Below are positions 7,945-15,957 of a stretch of DNA of 64,000 nt, piece after piece. Under the pieces are notes generated by a model that saw only the letters and a program-made list of their open reading frames with translations, did not search any database and was not told the DNA's origin. The stretch comes from Sphingomonas ginsenosidimutans (lineage in GTDB: Bacteria; Pseudomonadota; Alphaproteobacteria; Sphingomonadales; Sphingomonadaceae). The stretch covers positions 124,001 through 188,000 of the forward strand of contig NZ_NWVD01000003.1 of the NCBI RefSeq assembly GCF_002374835.1, read 5' to 3'. The first letter of the stretch is position 1. The number at the start of each line of letters is the position of its first letter. The position numbers were made by a program, and so were the translations under genes.

Positions 7945-9033
7945 GTGGCAGGAAAGACGGATCACGCGGCGCAGGCATCGACCGGGGATCGGCTGTTCGC
8001 GAAGATCGGCGCGTTCCTGACCGCCAACCGGCTGAGCCCCGATCCGGCGCATTACAGCTTCGCCCATGCCGTGCTGGCCAATGCCGACGGCTTGCTGGCG
8101 CGGCGCGTGGCGGAGATCACCGACGGCGGCGTGCGGCTGACCGCGCAGGACATCGTGCGGCTGGGCGGGCAGGCGAAGACCGGCGCGCCCATCGCCGCCG
8201 CGGCCGGCGCGGACAATGACGACGACGACCGGATGGTCGCCGATCCCGCCACGCACCAGGCGATGATCGAACGCGTGCTGATGCAAATCGCCGGGTTCGA
8301 CGACACGATCACGATCGCGCATGCCGAGGCGAACAATTTCGGCCGCGACCTGGCCCGCAGCGCCGCGCAGATGCGCGACGTCGGCCCCGCCGCCAGCGCC
8401 GAGGAGATCGGGCGGCTGACCAACGACATGATCGCGCGCGTCCACCAGGCCGAAGAGCGGCTGGACGCCGCCCGCCGCGAAACCGAAGAGCTGCGCGCCG
8501 CGCTGGACGAGGCACGCGGATCGGCGCGGACCGACCCGTTGACGGAGCTTCCCAACCGGCGCGCGTTCGACGAAGCCTTCGCCGGGCTGGATCGCGACCG
8601 GCCGATCGCGGTCGCGATCTGCGACATCGACCATTTCAAGCGGATCAACGACAATTTCGGCCATGCGGTGGGTGACCGCGTGATCCGCGCGGTGGCGCAT
8701 ACGCTGGCCAGCGAATGCGGCTGCCTGGTCGCGCGCTATGGCGGCGAGGAATTCGCGCTGCTGTTCGACCGAATCGGGCTGGACGAGGCCGCCGAGCGGA
8801 TCGAAAGCGCGCGCCAGGCGATCACCGGGCGCCGGCTGCGCGTGCGCGAGACGGGCGAGCTGGTCGGCACGGTGTCCTTCTCCGCCGGGGTTGCCGAAGG
8901 CTGTCCGGGCGAGGGGCGCGCCGCGCTGATGCTGCGTGCCGACGCCGCGCTGTATCGCGCCAAGGACCAGGGCCGCGCCCGCACGATCACCGCACCACAT
9001 GTTGGCGAAACGTGCGAACGGCAGGTGGCGTAA
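7945..9033 (+). CDS. Diguanylate cyclase (GGDEF domain)
   Basis: A 362-residue protein if read from the GTG at 7945, which has GGGAG seven bases upstream; a GTG one codon earlier and a TTG at 7912 are alternatives. Residues 1-190 are helical with a coiled-coil-like stretch rich in Glu, Ala and Arg just before the catalytic domain. The C-terminal GGDEF domain has an intact active-site loop, Tyr-Gly-Gly-Glu-Glu-Phe, and Asp-Ile-Asp-His-Phe-Lys upstream. It should make cyclic di-GMP from two GTP. The RxxD inhibitory site expected just before the loop is absent (the sequence there is SECG). No membrane segment is seen, so it is probably cytoplasmic. Confidence 0.9.
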   Translation: MAGKTDHAAQASTGDRLFAKIGAFLTANRLSPDPAHYSFAHAVLANADGLLARRVAEITDGGVRLTAQDIVRLGGQAKTGAPIAAAAGADNDDDDRMVADPATHQAMIERVLMQIAGFDDTITIAHAEANNFGRDLARSAAQMRDVGPAASAEEIGRLTNDMIARVHQAEERLDAARRETEELRAALDEARGSARTDPLTELPNRRAFDEAFAGLDRDRPIAVAICDIDHFKRINDNFGHAVGDRVIRAVAHTLASECGCLVARYGGEEFALLFDRIGLDEAAERIESARQAITGRRLRVRETGELVGTVSFSAGVAEGCPGEGRAALMLRADAALYRAKDQGRARTITAPHVGETCERQVA

Positions 9034-9160
9034 TCCGCCGGCCCGCGGCGGCAGAAATAGCCAATTCCTTGTAACGCGTGGATTCTCCATTTCTGGCACG
9101 ATCGATGCTGAAGCGGTGGCATGGCCGGATCAGCCGGTCGACCACTATCGGAGACTTGCC

Positions 9161-9268
9161 ATGTACCGTTCCGCCGACCTGCGCCGTATCGCCGCTTCGC
9201 TGTTCGCCGCCATCGCCGTCGCCACGCTGCTGGTCGGCGCCGCCGTCCCGCTCGCACCGATCGCCTGA
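9161..9268 (+). CDS. Small membrane protein, 35 residues
   Basis: An ATG-initiated ORF with GGAG seven bases upstream encodes a short basic start (MYRSADLRRIAAS) and one hydrophobic helix (FAAIAVATLLVGAAVPLA). It could be a single-span membrane peptide or a cleaved signal-like peptide. A second ORF of identical length follows at 9289. Function is unknown; the good ribosome binding site and charge-then-helix pattern argue for translation, but no homologue was checked. Confidence 0.5.
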   Translation: MYRSADLRRIAASLFAAIAVATLLVGAAVPLAPIA

Positions 9269-9288
9269 CCGCCCGGAGCCGTCTCGCC

Positions 9289-9396
9289 ATGCGCCGCCAC
9301 CCCGATCCGTATCGCACCGTGATGCTGTTCGCCGCCGCTTTCTCCACCACCGGGCTGCTGCTCTACGTCGATGCGGCGAGCGCGTTCGGCATCTGA
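9289..9396 (+). CDS. Small membrane protein, 35 residues
   Basis: A second 35-residue ORF, 20 bases after the first, with GGAG ten bases before its ATG. It starts MRRHPDPYRTVM and continues into a hydrophobic helix (LFAAAFSTTGLLLYVDAA). With its neighbour it forms a likely two-gene unit between the diguanylate cyclase and the DUF1810 gene. Function is unknown. Confidence 0.45.
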   Translation: MRRHPDPYRTVMLFAAAFSTTGLLLYVDAASAFGI

Positions 9397-9431
9397 CCGG
9401 CACGCCGGCCGCGTCCGTGCGTTGTGCCGCC

Positions 9432-9842
9432 ATGGAGCTTGACCGGTTCGTCGCCGCCCAGTCGCACGATTACGCCATCGCGCTGGCCGAACTGCGCGCG
9501 GGGGCGAAGCGGCATCACTGGATGTGGTACGTCTTCCCGCAGATCGCGGGACTGGGGCGCAGCACGACCGCGCGCCATTACGCCATCGCCGACCTGGCAG
9601 AGGCGCGCGCCTATCTGGCGCATCCGCTGCTGGGGTCGCGCTATATCGAGTGCGTCGCCGCGGTCGCCGGGCACCCCGACCGATCGGCCGAGGCGATGCT
9701 GGGCGCGGTCGACGCGATGAAGCTGCGGTCGTCGCTGACGCTGTTCGACGCCGCGGGCGCGCCGCCGATCGTGGCGGCGACGCTCCGCCACTTGTTCGGC
9801 GCGCCCGACGCGGCGACGCTGGCGTTGATCGCCGCAAACTAG
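9432..9842 (+). CDS. DUF1810 domain protein
   Basis: A 136-residue protein matching DUF1810. The conserved Trp-Met-Trp-Tyr-Val-Phe-Pro-Gln-Ile segment is near residue 29-37, followed by Gly-Leu-Gly-Arg-Ser and, later, a Lys-Leu-Arg-Ser-Ser-Leu-Thr-Leu-Phe motif. The family is widespread, soluble and small, with no established biochemical role. The last four bases overlap the end of the convergent lipoprotein gene. Confidence 0.82.
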   Translation: MELDRFVAAQSHDYAIALAELRAGAKRHHWMWYVFPQIAGLGRSTTARHYAIADLAEARAYLAHPLLGSRYIECVAAVAGHPDRSAEAMLGAVDAMKLRSSLTLFDAAGAPPIVAATLRHLFGAPDAATLALIAAN

Positions 9843-10186
9843 CTGGCGGCGGGCGCCGGGCTGCCGGCCACAGGCGCGACGGCGGCGATGCCGTCATTGC
9901 CGATCGCGACCAGCCAGTGCGAATCATTGTCGCACGTCGCCACCCAGGCGGGCTTCCCCGCCACCGCGGGCACGGCCGTCGACCGTTCCACGCCCTGGCA
10001 TTCGCGCCCGGCGTCGCGAATCGCGCGGAACAGGACGGCGTTGCGCTCCCCTTCGTTCATCGCGGCGATTCGCGCGATCGTGTCGCCGGCATTCGCCGGC
10101 TCGGCGGTATTGGTCGGCGCGGACCCGCTGCCCCCGCAGGCGGCCAGCGGCGCGGCGGCCAGCATCACAAGCGCAAAACGACGCAT
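9839..10186 (-). CDS. Hypothetical lipoprotein
   Basis: A 115-residue protein with a clear lipoprotein signal: MRRFALVMLAAAPLAAC, giving lipidation at Cys17 after Leu-Ala-Ala. The mature part starts with a Gly/Ser/Thr linker and contains two further cysteines (about residues 63 and 86) that could pair in the periplasm. The C-terminal half has an Asp-Asn-Asp-Ser-His-Trp-Leu-Val stretch. No known domain is recognised. It is convergent with the DUF1810 gene. Confidence 0.7.
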   Translation of the reverse strand: MRRFALVMLAAAPLAACGGSGSAPTNTAEPANAGDTIARIAAMNEGERNAVLFRAIRDAGRECQGVERSTAVPAVAGKPAWVATCDNDSHWLVAIGNDGIAAVAPVAGSPAPAAS

Positions 10187-10208
10187 TCGCTCTCCTTCCC
10201 GGTCGTGT

Positions 10209-10232
10209 CGGGCTGCCGAGGGCGGCAGCCCG
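10209..10232. repeat. Inverted repeat in divergent intergenic region
   Basis: A perfect 10-bp inverted repeat CGGGCTGCCG/CGGCAGCCCG (10209-10218 and 10223-10232) with loop AGGG. It lies between the divergent lipoprotein and S41 protease genes, 22 bases upstream of the lipoprotein start. It could be an mRNA leader hairpin or a protein-binding palindrome. There is no run of T on either side, so a classical terminator is unlikely. Confidence 0.4.
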
Positions 10233-10307
10233 TGACGGCACGCGAAACACCTGATGACGCGCGCCGGTGCCCGCTATAACGTAGGGCAGTTTCAGGGGGT
10301 ACGGGTG

Positions 10308-11777
10308 ATGCGTAGCGGTCGGCGTCGGGTGGTGGGACTGGTGGCGCTGGCGGCGATGCTCGCCTCGTGCGGCGGCGGGGACGGCGGGGGCAGCGGCGGC
10401 TCTGGCTTCGGCGGATCGACCGGCACCGCGCCCACCCCCTCGCCGTCCCCGTCCCCTTCCAGCAGCGGATCGTGCAGCCTGCGCGCGCGACAGGATTGGG
10501 TGCTGGCGCAGATGCGCGAATGGTATCTGTTCCCCGATACGCTGCCGGCGTCGATCGACCCGTCGCGCTACGGCGATGTCGATACGTTCCTGGACGCGCT
10601 GACCGCGACGGCGCGGGCGCAGAACAAGGACCGCTATTTCACCTATCTGACGTCGGTGAAGGAAGAGAACGCCTATTACGGCTCCGGCACTACCGCCGGG
10701 TTCGGCGTGCGGCTGACGCTGGACCGGTCGAACCGGCTGCTGGTGACCGAATCGTTCGAGGGCGGGCCGGCGCTGGCCGCCAATGTCGATCGCGGCGCTC
10801 AGATCGACGCGGTGGGCACCAGCAGCAGCAACCTGCGGACCGTCAGCAGCCTGTTGTCGTCGGGCAATACCGATGCGCTGAACGACGCGCTGGGCCCCGA
10901 CACGCCGGGCACGACGCGCGTATTCCGCGTCATCGATACGTCGGGCACGCGCGTGGTGACGCTGTCCAAGGCCGATTTCTCGCTCGCACCGGTATCGCCG
11001 CGCTACGGCTACAAGGTGATCGACGACGGCGGGCGCAAGGTCGGCTACGTCAACCTGCGCACCTTCATCAGCACCGCCGACGACCAGCTGCGCACCGCCT
11101 TCGGCGTGTTCCGCGCGCAGGGTATCACCAACGTCATCGTCGACCTGCGCTACAATGGCGGGGGGCTGCTGGCGACGGCGGAGACGTTCACCGACCTGCT
11201 CGGCGGCGCGCGCAGCACCAGCGACGTGCAGACCTATATCGCGTTCCGCCCGAGCAAGTCGAGCAACGACGAGACGATCTATTTCGGACGCGAAGCCAAT
11301 GCGATCACGCCGACCAAGGTGGCGTTCATCGGCACCGAGGGGACCGCATCGGCCAGCGAATATGTCATCAACGCGATGATCCCGTACCTGCACGGCAATG
11401 CCGCGCTGATCGGCAGCAACACCTATGGCAAGCCCGTCGGGCAGATCCCGCTCGACAACCCCGCCTGCCCCGACGACCGGCTGCGCGTGATCGCGCTGGC
11501 GCTGCAGAATGCCGCGCGGCAGGGCGATTACTACAACGGGCTGGCGGGCAAGGTAGAGGCCAGCTGCCAGGCGAGCGACGACCTGACCCGCCCGCTGGGC
11601 GATGCGAACGAGGCGTCGGTGCGCGCGGCGCTGAACTATCTGGGCGGGCGCGGCTGCACCCCGATCGGCGCGAGCGCATCGGCGCAACGCACCGCCGGAC
11701 TGACCGCGCAGGCGCGCACGCTGCTGACGCCCGGCCGCCCGCGCACCGCACAGCGCGAGACGCCGGGCCTGTACTGA
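10308..11777 (+). CDS. S41 family serine peptidase, lipoprotein
   Basis: Reading from the ATG at 10308, preceded by AGGGGG about ten bases upstream, gives 489 residues starting with a lipoprotein signal whose lipobox is Leu-Ala-Ser-Cys (Cys21). A Gly/Ser- and Pro-rich linker follows. The tail-specific protease domain has the catalytic Ser in Gly-Thr-Ala-Ser-Ala-Ser-Glu and the Lys in Asn-Thr-Tyr-Gly-Lys-Pro-Val. A PDZ-like region around residues 140-190 would select C-terminal peptides. It probably degrades or trims proteins in the periplasm or at the outer membrane. An earlier GTG (10305) cannot be excluded. Confidence 0.88.
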   Translation: MRSGRRRVVGLVALAAMLASCGGGDGGGSGGSGFGGSTGTAPTPSPSPSPSSSGSCSLRARQDWVLAQMREWYLFPDTLPASIDPSRYGDVDTFLDALTATARAQNKDRYFTYLTSVKEENAYYGSGTTAGFGVRLTLDRSNRLLVTESFEGGPALAANVDRGAQIDAVGTSSSNLRTVSSLLSSGNTDALNDALGPDTPGTTRVFRVIDTSGTRVVTLSKADFSLAPVSPRYGYKVIDDGGRKVGYVNLRTFISTADDQLRTAFGVFRAQGITNVIVDLRYNGGGLLATAETFTDLLGGARSTSDVQTYIAFRPSKSSNDETIYFGREANAITPTKVAFIGTEGTASASEYVINAMIPYLHGNAALIGSNTYGKPVGQIPLDNPACPDDRLRVIALALQNAARQGDYYNGLAGKVEASCQASDDLTRPLGDANEASVRAALNYLGGRGCTPIGASASAQRTAGLTAQARTLLTPGRPRTAQRETPGLY

Positions 11778-11862
11778 GGCGCGGCACGCCAGAATCGCGG
11801 GTTATGGCCGGTGGTGCGTTTTTCGCTGTCGTGGGCGCCGATGATATGATGTTCTGCGGCGC

Positions 11863-13113
11863 ATGATCGCGCTTTTCCTGGCCCAGGCCGCCGCCGCCGC
11901 CGCCGCATCCCCCGCCCCTGCCGCCACCCCGCCCGTCCCGGCGCGGATCGAACGGTTGCTGGAACGCACGCCGGTGATCGACGGGCACAACGATCTGCCG
12001 TGGGAAATTCGCCAGCACTATGGCGCGAAGGTCGAGGCGCTGGACCTGCGCACCGATTCGACGCGCTGGCCCTATCCGCTGCAGACCGACATCGCGCGGT
12101 TGCGGCGCGGGCACGTCGGCGGGCAGTTCTGGTCGGTCTATATCCCCGCCAGCGCCACCGGGCCGCGCGCGGTGGAAATGACGCTGGAGGAAATCGACAT
12201 CGTCCGGCGGATGGCGGCGGCCTGGCCCGACGCCTTCGCGCTGGCGGACAGTGCCGACGACGTGCGCCGCGCGCAGAAGAGCGGGCGGATCGCGTCGCTG
12301 ATCGGGGTCGAGGGCGGGCACCAGATCGACAAACGGCTGTCGGTGCTGCGCCAGTATCGCGCGCTGGGCGTGCGCTACATGACGCTGACCCACGGCAAGA
12401 GCCTGGAATGGGCCGACAGCAGCACCGATGCCCCGCGCGCCGGCGGGCTCAACGAATTCGGCCGCCAGGTGGTGAAGGAGATGAACCGCATCGGCATGAT
12501 CGTCGACGTCAGCCATGTCGCCGACACGACGATGGCCGCCGCGCTGGACGTATCGCGCGCGCCGGTGATCGCCTCGCACTCCTCCGCGCGCGCGATCGCC
12601 GATGCGCCGCGCAACATCCCCGACGCGCTGCTCAAGCGGATCGGCGACGGCGGCGGGGTGGTGATGGTCAATTTCTACCCCAGCTTCGTGTCGGCCAAAT
12701 GGCGCGCCTGGGACGCAGCGCGCACCGCCTTCGCCAAGGGGGCGGGGCTGGCAAGCGACGAATATGGCCCGCGCGCTCCGGCGCCGCTGGTCGCGTGGGA
12801 CGCGCAGCACCCGGAACCGGTGGTGACCGTCGCCGACGTCGCCGATCATATCGAGCATGTCGCGAAGGTCGCGGGGCGCGGCGCGGTCGGGCTGGGCGGC
12901 GATTTCGACGGGATCAGCGGGACCGGGCCGATCGGGCTGAAGGGCGTCGAAGGCTATCCGCTGATCTTCGCCGAGCTGGCGCGGCGCGGGTGGAGCGATG
13001 CCGACCTGTCGGGACTGGCGCAGGGCAATATCCTGCGCGTGATCGAGCGGGTGGACGCGGTGGCGGCGTCGATGGCGAAGGAACCGCCGGTCGACGCCAC
13101 CGCCCCCGACTGA
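11863..13113 (+). CDS. Membrane (renal-type) dipeptidase, peptidase family M19
   Basis: A 416-residue protein with an alanine-rich export signal of about 22 residues. The M19 zinc-ligand start Val-Ile-Asp-Gly-His-Asn-Asp follows near residue 44, with further family motifs Gly-Val-Glu-Gly-Gly-His, Ile-Val-Asp-Val-Ser-His and Ser-His-Ser-Ser-Ala-Arg. Family members are binuclear zinc enzymes that hydrolyse dipeptides, including D-amino-acid-containing ones. The gene follows the S41 peptidase by 85 bases, so the two could act together in breaking down exported peptides, but cotranscription is inferred only from spacing. Confidence 0.92.
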   Translation: MIALFLAQAAAAAAASPAPAATPPVPARIERLLERTPVIDGHNDLPWEIRQHYGAKVEALDLRTDSTRWPYPLQTDIARLRRGHVGGQFWSVYIPASATGPRAVEMTLEEIDIVRRMAAAWPDAFALADSADDVRRAQKSGRIASLIGVEGGHQIDKRLSVLRQYRALGVRYMTLTHGKSLEWADSSTDAPRAGGLNEFGRQVVKEMNRIGMIVDVSHVADTTMAAALDVSRAPVIASHSSARAIADAPRNIPDALLKRIGDGGGVVMVNFYPSFVSAKWRAWDAARTAFAKGAGLASDEYGPRAPAPLVAWDAQHPEPVVTVADVADHIEHVAKVAGRGAVGLGGDFDGISGTGPIGLKGVEGYPLIFAELARRGWSDADLSGLAQGNILRVIERVDAVAASMAKEPPVDATAPD

Positions 13114-13116
13114 CGC

Positions 13117-13142
13117 GCGCCGGCCGCGATCCCGGCCGGCGC
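13117..13142. terminator. Hairpin between convergent dipeptidase and oxidoreductase genes
   Basis: A 9-bp GC stem GCGCCGGCC/GGCCGGCGC (13117-13125 and 13134-13142) with an 8-base loop occupies the 40-base gap between two converging genes. There is no T-tract, so it is a weak or factor-assisted terminator candidate. Confidence 0.45.
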
Positions 13143-13153
13143 ACGCACGATCG

Positions 13154-14230
13154 TCAGGCCGCGGCCGTCTCCAGCGCGGGATAGTCGATATATCCCTCCG
13201 GCCCGGGGGCGTAGAAGGTCTTCGGATTGGGCGTGTTGAGGGCCGCGTCGCGGCGGAACCGCTCCGGCAGGTCGGGATTGGCGATGAACAGCCGGCCCCA
13301 GGCGACCGCGTCGGCGACGCCCGAATCGAGATCGGCCTGCGCGGCCTCCTTCGAATAATCCTGGTTCAGCACCAGCGGACCGGTGAACACCTGCCGGATC
13401 TTCGGGCTGAGCTTGGGCACCGAACTGGCGCCGAAGGTGCCGTTCTCGGCCTGCTCGCGCAGTTCCAGGAAGGCGATGCCGAGGTCGTTCAGCACCTTCG
13501 CCGCGGGGACGAACACCGCTTCAGGGTTTGAATCGTCCGCGCCCTGCGTTTCGCCGTTCGGGGACAGGCGGATCGAGGTGCGCCCCGCGCCGACCTCCGC
13601 GATGACGCGCTCCACCACCTCGCGCATCAAACGGATGCGATTTTCCGGCGAGCCGCCGTAATCGTCGTCGCGGTGGTTGGTGTTGTCGCGCAGGAACTGG
13701 TCGATGAAATAGCCGTTCGCGCCGTGAATCTGCACCCCGTCGAAACCGGCCGCGATCGCGTTGCGCGCGGCGGCGGCATAATCGTCCAGCGTCTGGCGGA
13801 TGTCGTCCAGCGTCGCAGCGCGCGGCGTGTCATAGGGGTTCTTGTCGGGATCGTGATAGGGCGCGCGATCGGTCGAGGACGACAGCGACTGCAGCCCGGT
13901 GACGTCCGGACGCGCCAGCCGGCCCATGTGCCACAATTGCGCGACGATCCGCCCACCCGCGTCATGCACCGCTTCGGTCACCGGCTTCCACGCCTCGGTC
14001 TGTTCCTGCGTCCACAGGCCCGGGGCATTCGGCCAGCCCAGCCCCTGGCGGCTGATCCCGGTCGCCTCGGAGATGATGAGGCCCGCGCCGGCGCGCTGCC
14101 GGTAATATTCGATCATCAGATCGGTGGGAACATGGCCGTCGGTGGCGCGGGTACGCGTCAGCGGGGCCATGAAGATGCGGTTCGGGGCAGTGATCGCGCC
14201 GATCGTGATCGGGTCGAACAGGCTGGGCAT
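13154..14230 (-). CDS. Old Yellow Enzyme-type alkene reductase (NemA-like)
   Basis: From the ATG at 14230 the protein has 358 residues beginning MPSLFDPITIGAI. OYE-family features are Ala-Pro-Leu-Thr-Arg-Thr-Arg near residue 22, the active-site His/Asn pair in Ile-His-Gly-Ala-Asn-Gly-Tyr, and a C-terminal Ala-Trp-Gly-Arg-Leu-Phe-Ile-Ala-Asn FMN-binding segment. It reduces activated C=C bonds of electrophiles with NAD(P)H. The start at 14230 is chosen because AAAGGA lies ten bases upstream; an extension to 14272 would run through a palindrome that looks regulatory. It is divergent from the transporter gene. Confidence 0.92.
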   Translation of the reverse strand: MPSLFDPITIGAITAPNRIFMAPLTRTRATDGHVPTDLMIEYYRQRAGAGLIISEATGISRQGLGWPNAPGLWTQEQTEAWKPVTEAVHDAGGRIVAQLWHMGRLARPDVTGLQSLSSSTDRAPYHDPDKNPYDTPRAATLDDIRQTLDDYAAAARNAIAAGFDGVQIHGANGYFIDQFLRDNTNHRDDDYGGSPENRIRLMREVVERVIAEVGAGRTSIRLSPNGETQGADDSNPEAVFVPAAKVLNDLGIAFLELREQAENGTFGASSVPKLSPKIRQVFTGPLVLNQDYSKEAAQADLDSGVADAVAWGRLFIANPDLPERFRRDAALNTPNPKTFYAPGPEGYIDYPALETAAA

Positions 14231-14241
14231 GGAGATGATTT

Positions 14242-14256
14242 CCTTTGTCACAAAGG
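14242..14256 (-). promoter_or_regulatory. Palindromic operator candidate over the OYE ribosome binding site
   Basis: A perfect 7-1-7 palindrome CCTTTGTCACAAAGG. On the minus strand its right arm supplies the AAAGG of the Shine-Dalgarno sequence of the alkene reductase gene, so a bound repressor would cover the start region. OYE genes are commonly controlled by electrophile-sensing TetR- or HxlR-type repressors; no regulator gene is adjacent here, so its identity is unknown. Confidence 0.55.
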
Positions 14257-14293
14257 TACCTGACGCCGCCAAGCTAGGAAGCTAAGGGGCCAC

Positions 14294-15250
14294 ATGCACG
14301 CACGTTCGTCGCCTAGAAAAGCTATGCCGGCCCCAAGCGGCGGGCACACCGCCGGTTTCGTCGCTGCGGTGGTGGCCAATGTCGCGCTGGCGTTCGGGCC
14401 GATGTTCGTGCGGCTGACCGATACCGGGCCGGTCGCGGCGGCGTTCTGGCGGATGGCGCTGGCACTGCCGCTGCTGTGCGCGGCGGCGTGGATGGCGCGC
14501 AACCGCACCGTGCGCGTGCCGCTGTCGTGGCGCAGCGGATTGTTGCTGGCGGGCGCGGGCATCGCTTTCGCCGGCGATCTGGGCAGCTGGCATATCGGCA
14601 TCCTGCATACGACGCTCGCCAATGCGACGCTGTTCGGCAATGCCGCGACATTCATCTTCCCGATCTGGGGCTTCCTGGTCGCGCGGGCGTGGCCGTCGCG
14701 CGGGCAGGCGCTGGCATTGGTGCTGGCGGCGGCGGGTGCGGGGCTGCTGATGGGGCGATCGTACCAGCTGGACCCGCGGCACCTGGTCGGCGACCTGCTG
14801 TCCGTCGCGGCAGGCGTGCTGTACGCGGTCTATTTCATCATGATGGCCGATGTGCGCCGGACGATGGCGCCGCTGCCGGCGCTGGCGCTGTCGTCGGCGG
14901 CCGCGCTGCTACCGCTGCTGGGATTCGCGCTGCTGCTGGGCGAGCGGGTGGTGCCGACCAACTGGACCCCGGTGATCGGGCTGGCACTGGTCAGCCAGGT
15001 CCTGGGGCAGGGGTGCATGATCTATGCGCTGGGCACGCTGTCGCCGCTGGCGATAGGGCTGGCGCTGCTGATCCAGCCGGTGGTCGCAGCGGCGATCGGC
15101 TGGATCGGGTTCGGCGAGCAGCTGGGCGCCCCCGATCTGGTCGGCGTGGCGATGGTCGCCGCCGCACTGGTGCTGGTGCGGCGCGAGCCCGGACCTGCTA
15201 TGGCGGAGATCGACACGCCCACCAACCCGGTGACGGAGGAAACGCGATGA
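14294..15250 (+). CDS. EamA/DMT superfamily transporter
   Basis: A 318-residue integral membrane protein with about ten hydrophobic helices arranged as two EamA repeats (about residues 20-150 and 165-295). The first repeat has the familiar Phe-Trp-Arg-Met-Ala-Leu-Ala-Leu-Pro-Leu segment. Members export or import small metabolites; the substrate cannot be told. AGGGG lies just before the ATG. Its stop overlaps the ATG of the COQ9 gene, so the two are probably translated in tandem. Confidence 0.85.
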   Translation: MHARSSPRKAMPAPSGGHTAGFVAAVVANVALAFGPMFVRLTDTGPVAAAFWRMALALPLLCAAAWMARNRTVRVPLSWRSGLLLAGAGIAFAGDLGSWHIGILHTTLANATLFGNAATFIFPIWGFLVARAWPSRGQALALVLAAAGAGLLMGRSYQLDPRHLVGDLLSVAAGVLYAVYFIMMADVRRTMAPLPALALSSAAALLPLLGFALLLGERVVPTNWTPVIGLALVSQVLGQGCMIYALGTLSPLAIGLALLIQPVVAAAIGWIGFGEQLGAPDLVGVAMVAAALVLVRREPGPAMAEIDTPTNPVTEETR

Positions 15251-15915
15251 CCGATGACCCGACGACCGCGGATCTGACGCTGGACGAGGTGCGCGCGCGG
15301 CTGGCAGCCGATCTGGCCGCCAATGCCGCGTTCGACGGCTGGGGCGATGCCGCGCGCGACATGGCCGCCGACGCCGCCGGGATCGACCGTGACATCGCGA
15401 GGCTGGCGTTCGCCGGGGGTGCGGGGGCGATGATCGATGCATGGTTCGACGCGATCGACGCGCGTATGGCGCAGGCGCTGCCCCCGGAACGGCTGGCGGC
15501 GATGAAGATCCGCGAGCGGATCACCGCGCTGGTCACCGCGCGGCTCGACGCGCTGGCCCCCGACCGCGAAGCGCTGCGCCGCGCGCGCGCGATTCTGGCG
15601 CTGCCGACCAACCTGGCCGCCGCGGCGCGACTGGGCTGGCGCAGCGTCGATCGGATGTGGCGGCTGGCCGGCGATACCGCCACCGATTACAACCATTATA
15701 CCAAGCGCGCGATGTTGCTGGGCGTCTATACCGCGACGATCACCGTGTTCCTGGACGACGAGAGTGAGGGGCAAGCGGAAACGCGGGCGTTCCTGGCGCG
15801 GCGGATCGATGGGATCATGCGGTTCGAGCGCGCCAAGGCGGGCATGGCGCGCCGCGCGATCCGCCGCCCCAGCCTGAGCCGGTTCGTCGGACGGCTTCGC
15901 TATCCGGTGGTGTAA
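15247..15915 (+). CDS. COQ9 family ubiquinone biosynthesis protein
   Basis: A 222-residue protein with the COQ9 C-terminal domain. Signatures are Trp-Arg-Ser-Val-Asp-Arg-Met-Trp-Arg-Leu-Ala-Gly-Asp and the following Thr-Asp-Tyr-Asn-His-Tyr-Thr-Lys-Arg near residues 135-160. COQ9 is a lipid-binding partner of the COQ7 hydroxylase in ubiquinone synthesis. The ATG overlaps the stop of the upstream transporter by 4 bases. In many alphaproteobacteria it sits beside rpsU, which is not the case here. Confidence 0.88.
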   Translation: MTDDPTTADLTLDEVRARLAADLAANAAFDGWGDAARDMAADAAGIDRDIARLAFAGGAGAMIDAWFDAIDARMAQALPPERLAAMKIRERITALVTARLDALAPDREALRRARAILALPTNLAAAARLGWRSVDRMWRLAGDTATDYNHYTKRAMLLGVYTATITVFLDDESEGQAETRAFLARRIDGIMRFERAKAGMARRAIRRPSLSRFVGRLRYPVV

Positions 15916-15922
15916 CCGCCAA

Positions 15923-15957
15923 TTGATAATCAGTCGCAGTCGTTATATAGCCGCGGC
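15923..15957 (+). promoter_or_regulatory. feoAB promoter with Fur-like box
   Basis: TTGATA (15923-15928) and TATAGC (15946-15951) make a -35/-10 pair with 17-base spacing. The stretch TTGATAATCAGTCGCAG (15923-15939) overlaps the -35 and resembles Fur boxes of sphingomonads. Placement agrees with iron-repressed expression of the ferrous iron transporter. The predicted transcript start falls at or next to the feoA GTG (15958), and no Shine-Dalgarno is seen, so the mRNA may be leaderless. Confidence 0.55.

Noticed and set aside
9924..11687. Long minus-strand open frame over the S41 peptidase gene
   Set aside because: Low-complexity Arg/Ala composition, no ribosome binding site, and complete overlap with a gene having clear catalytic motifs.
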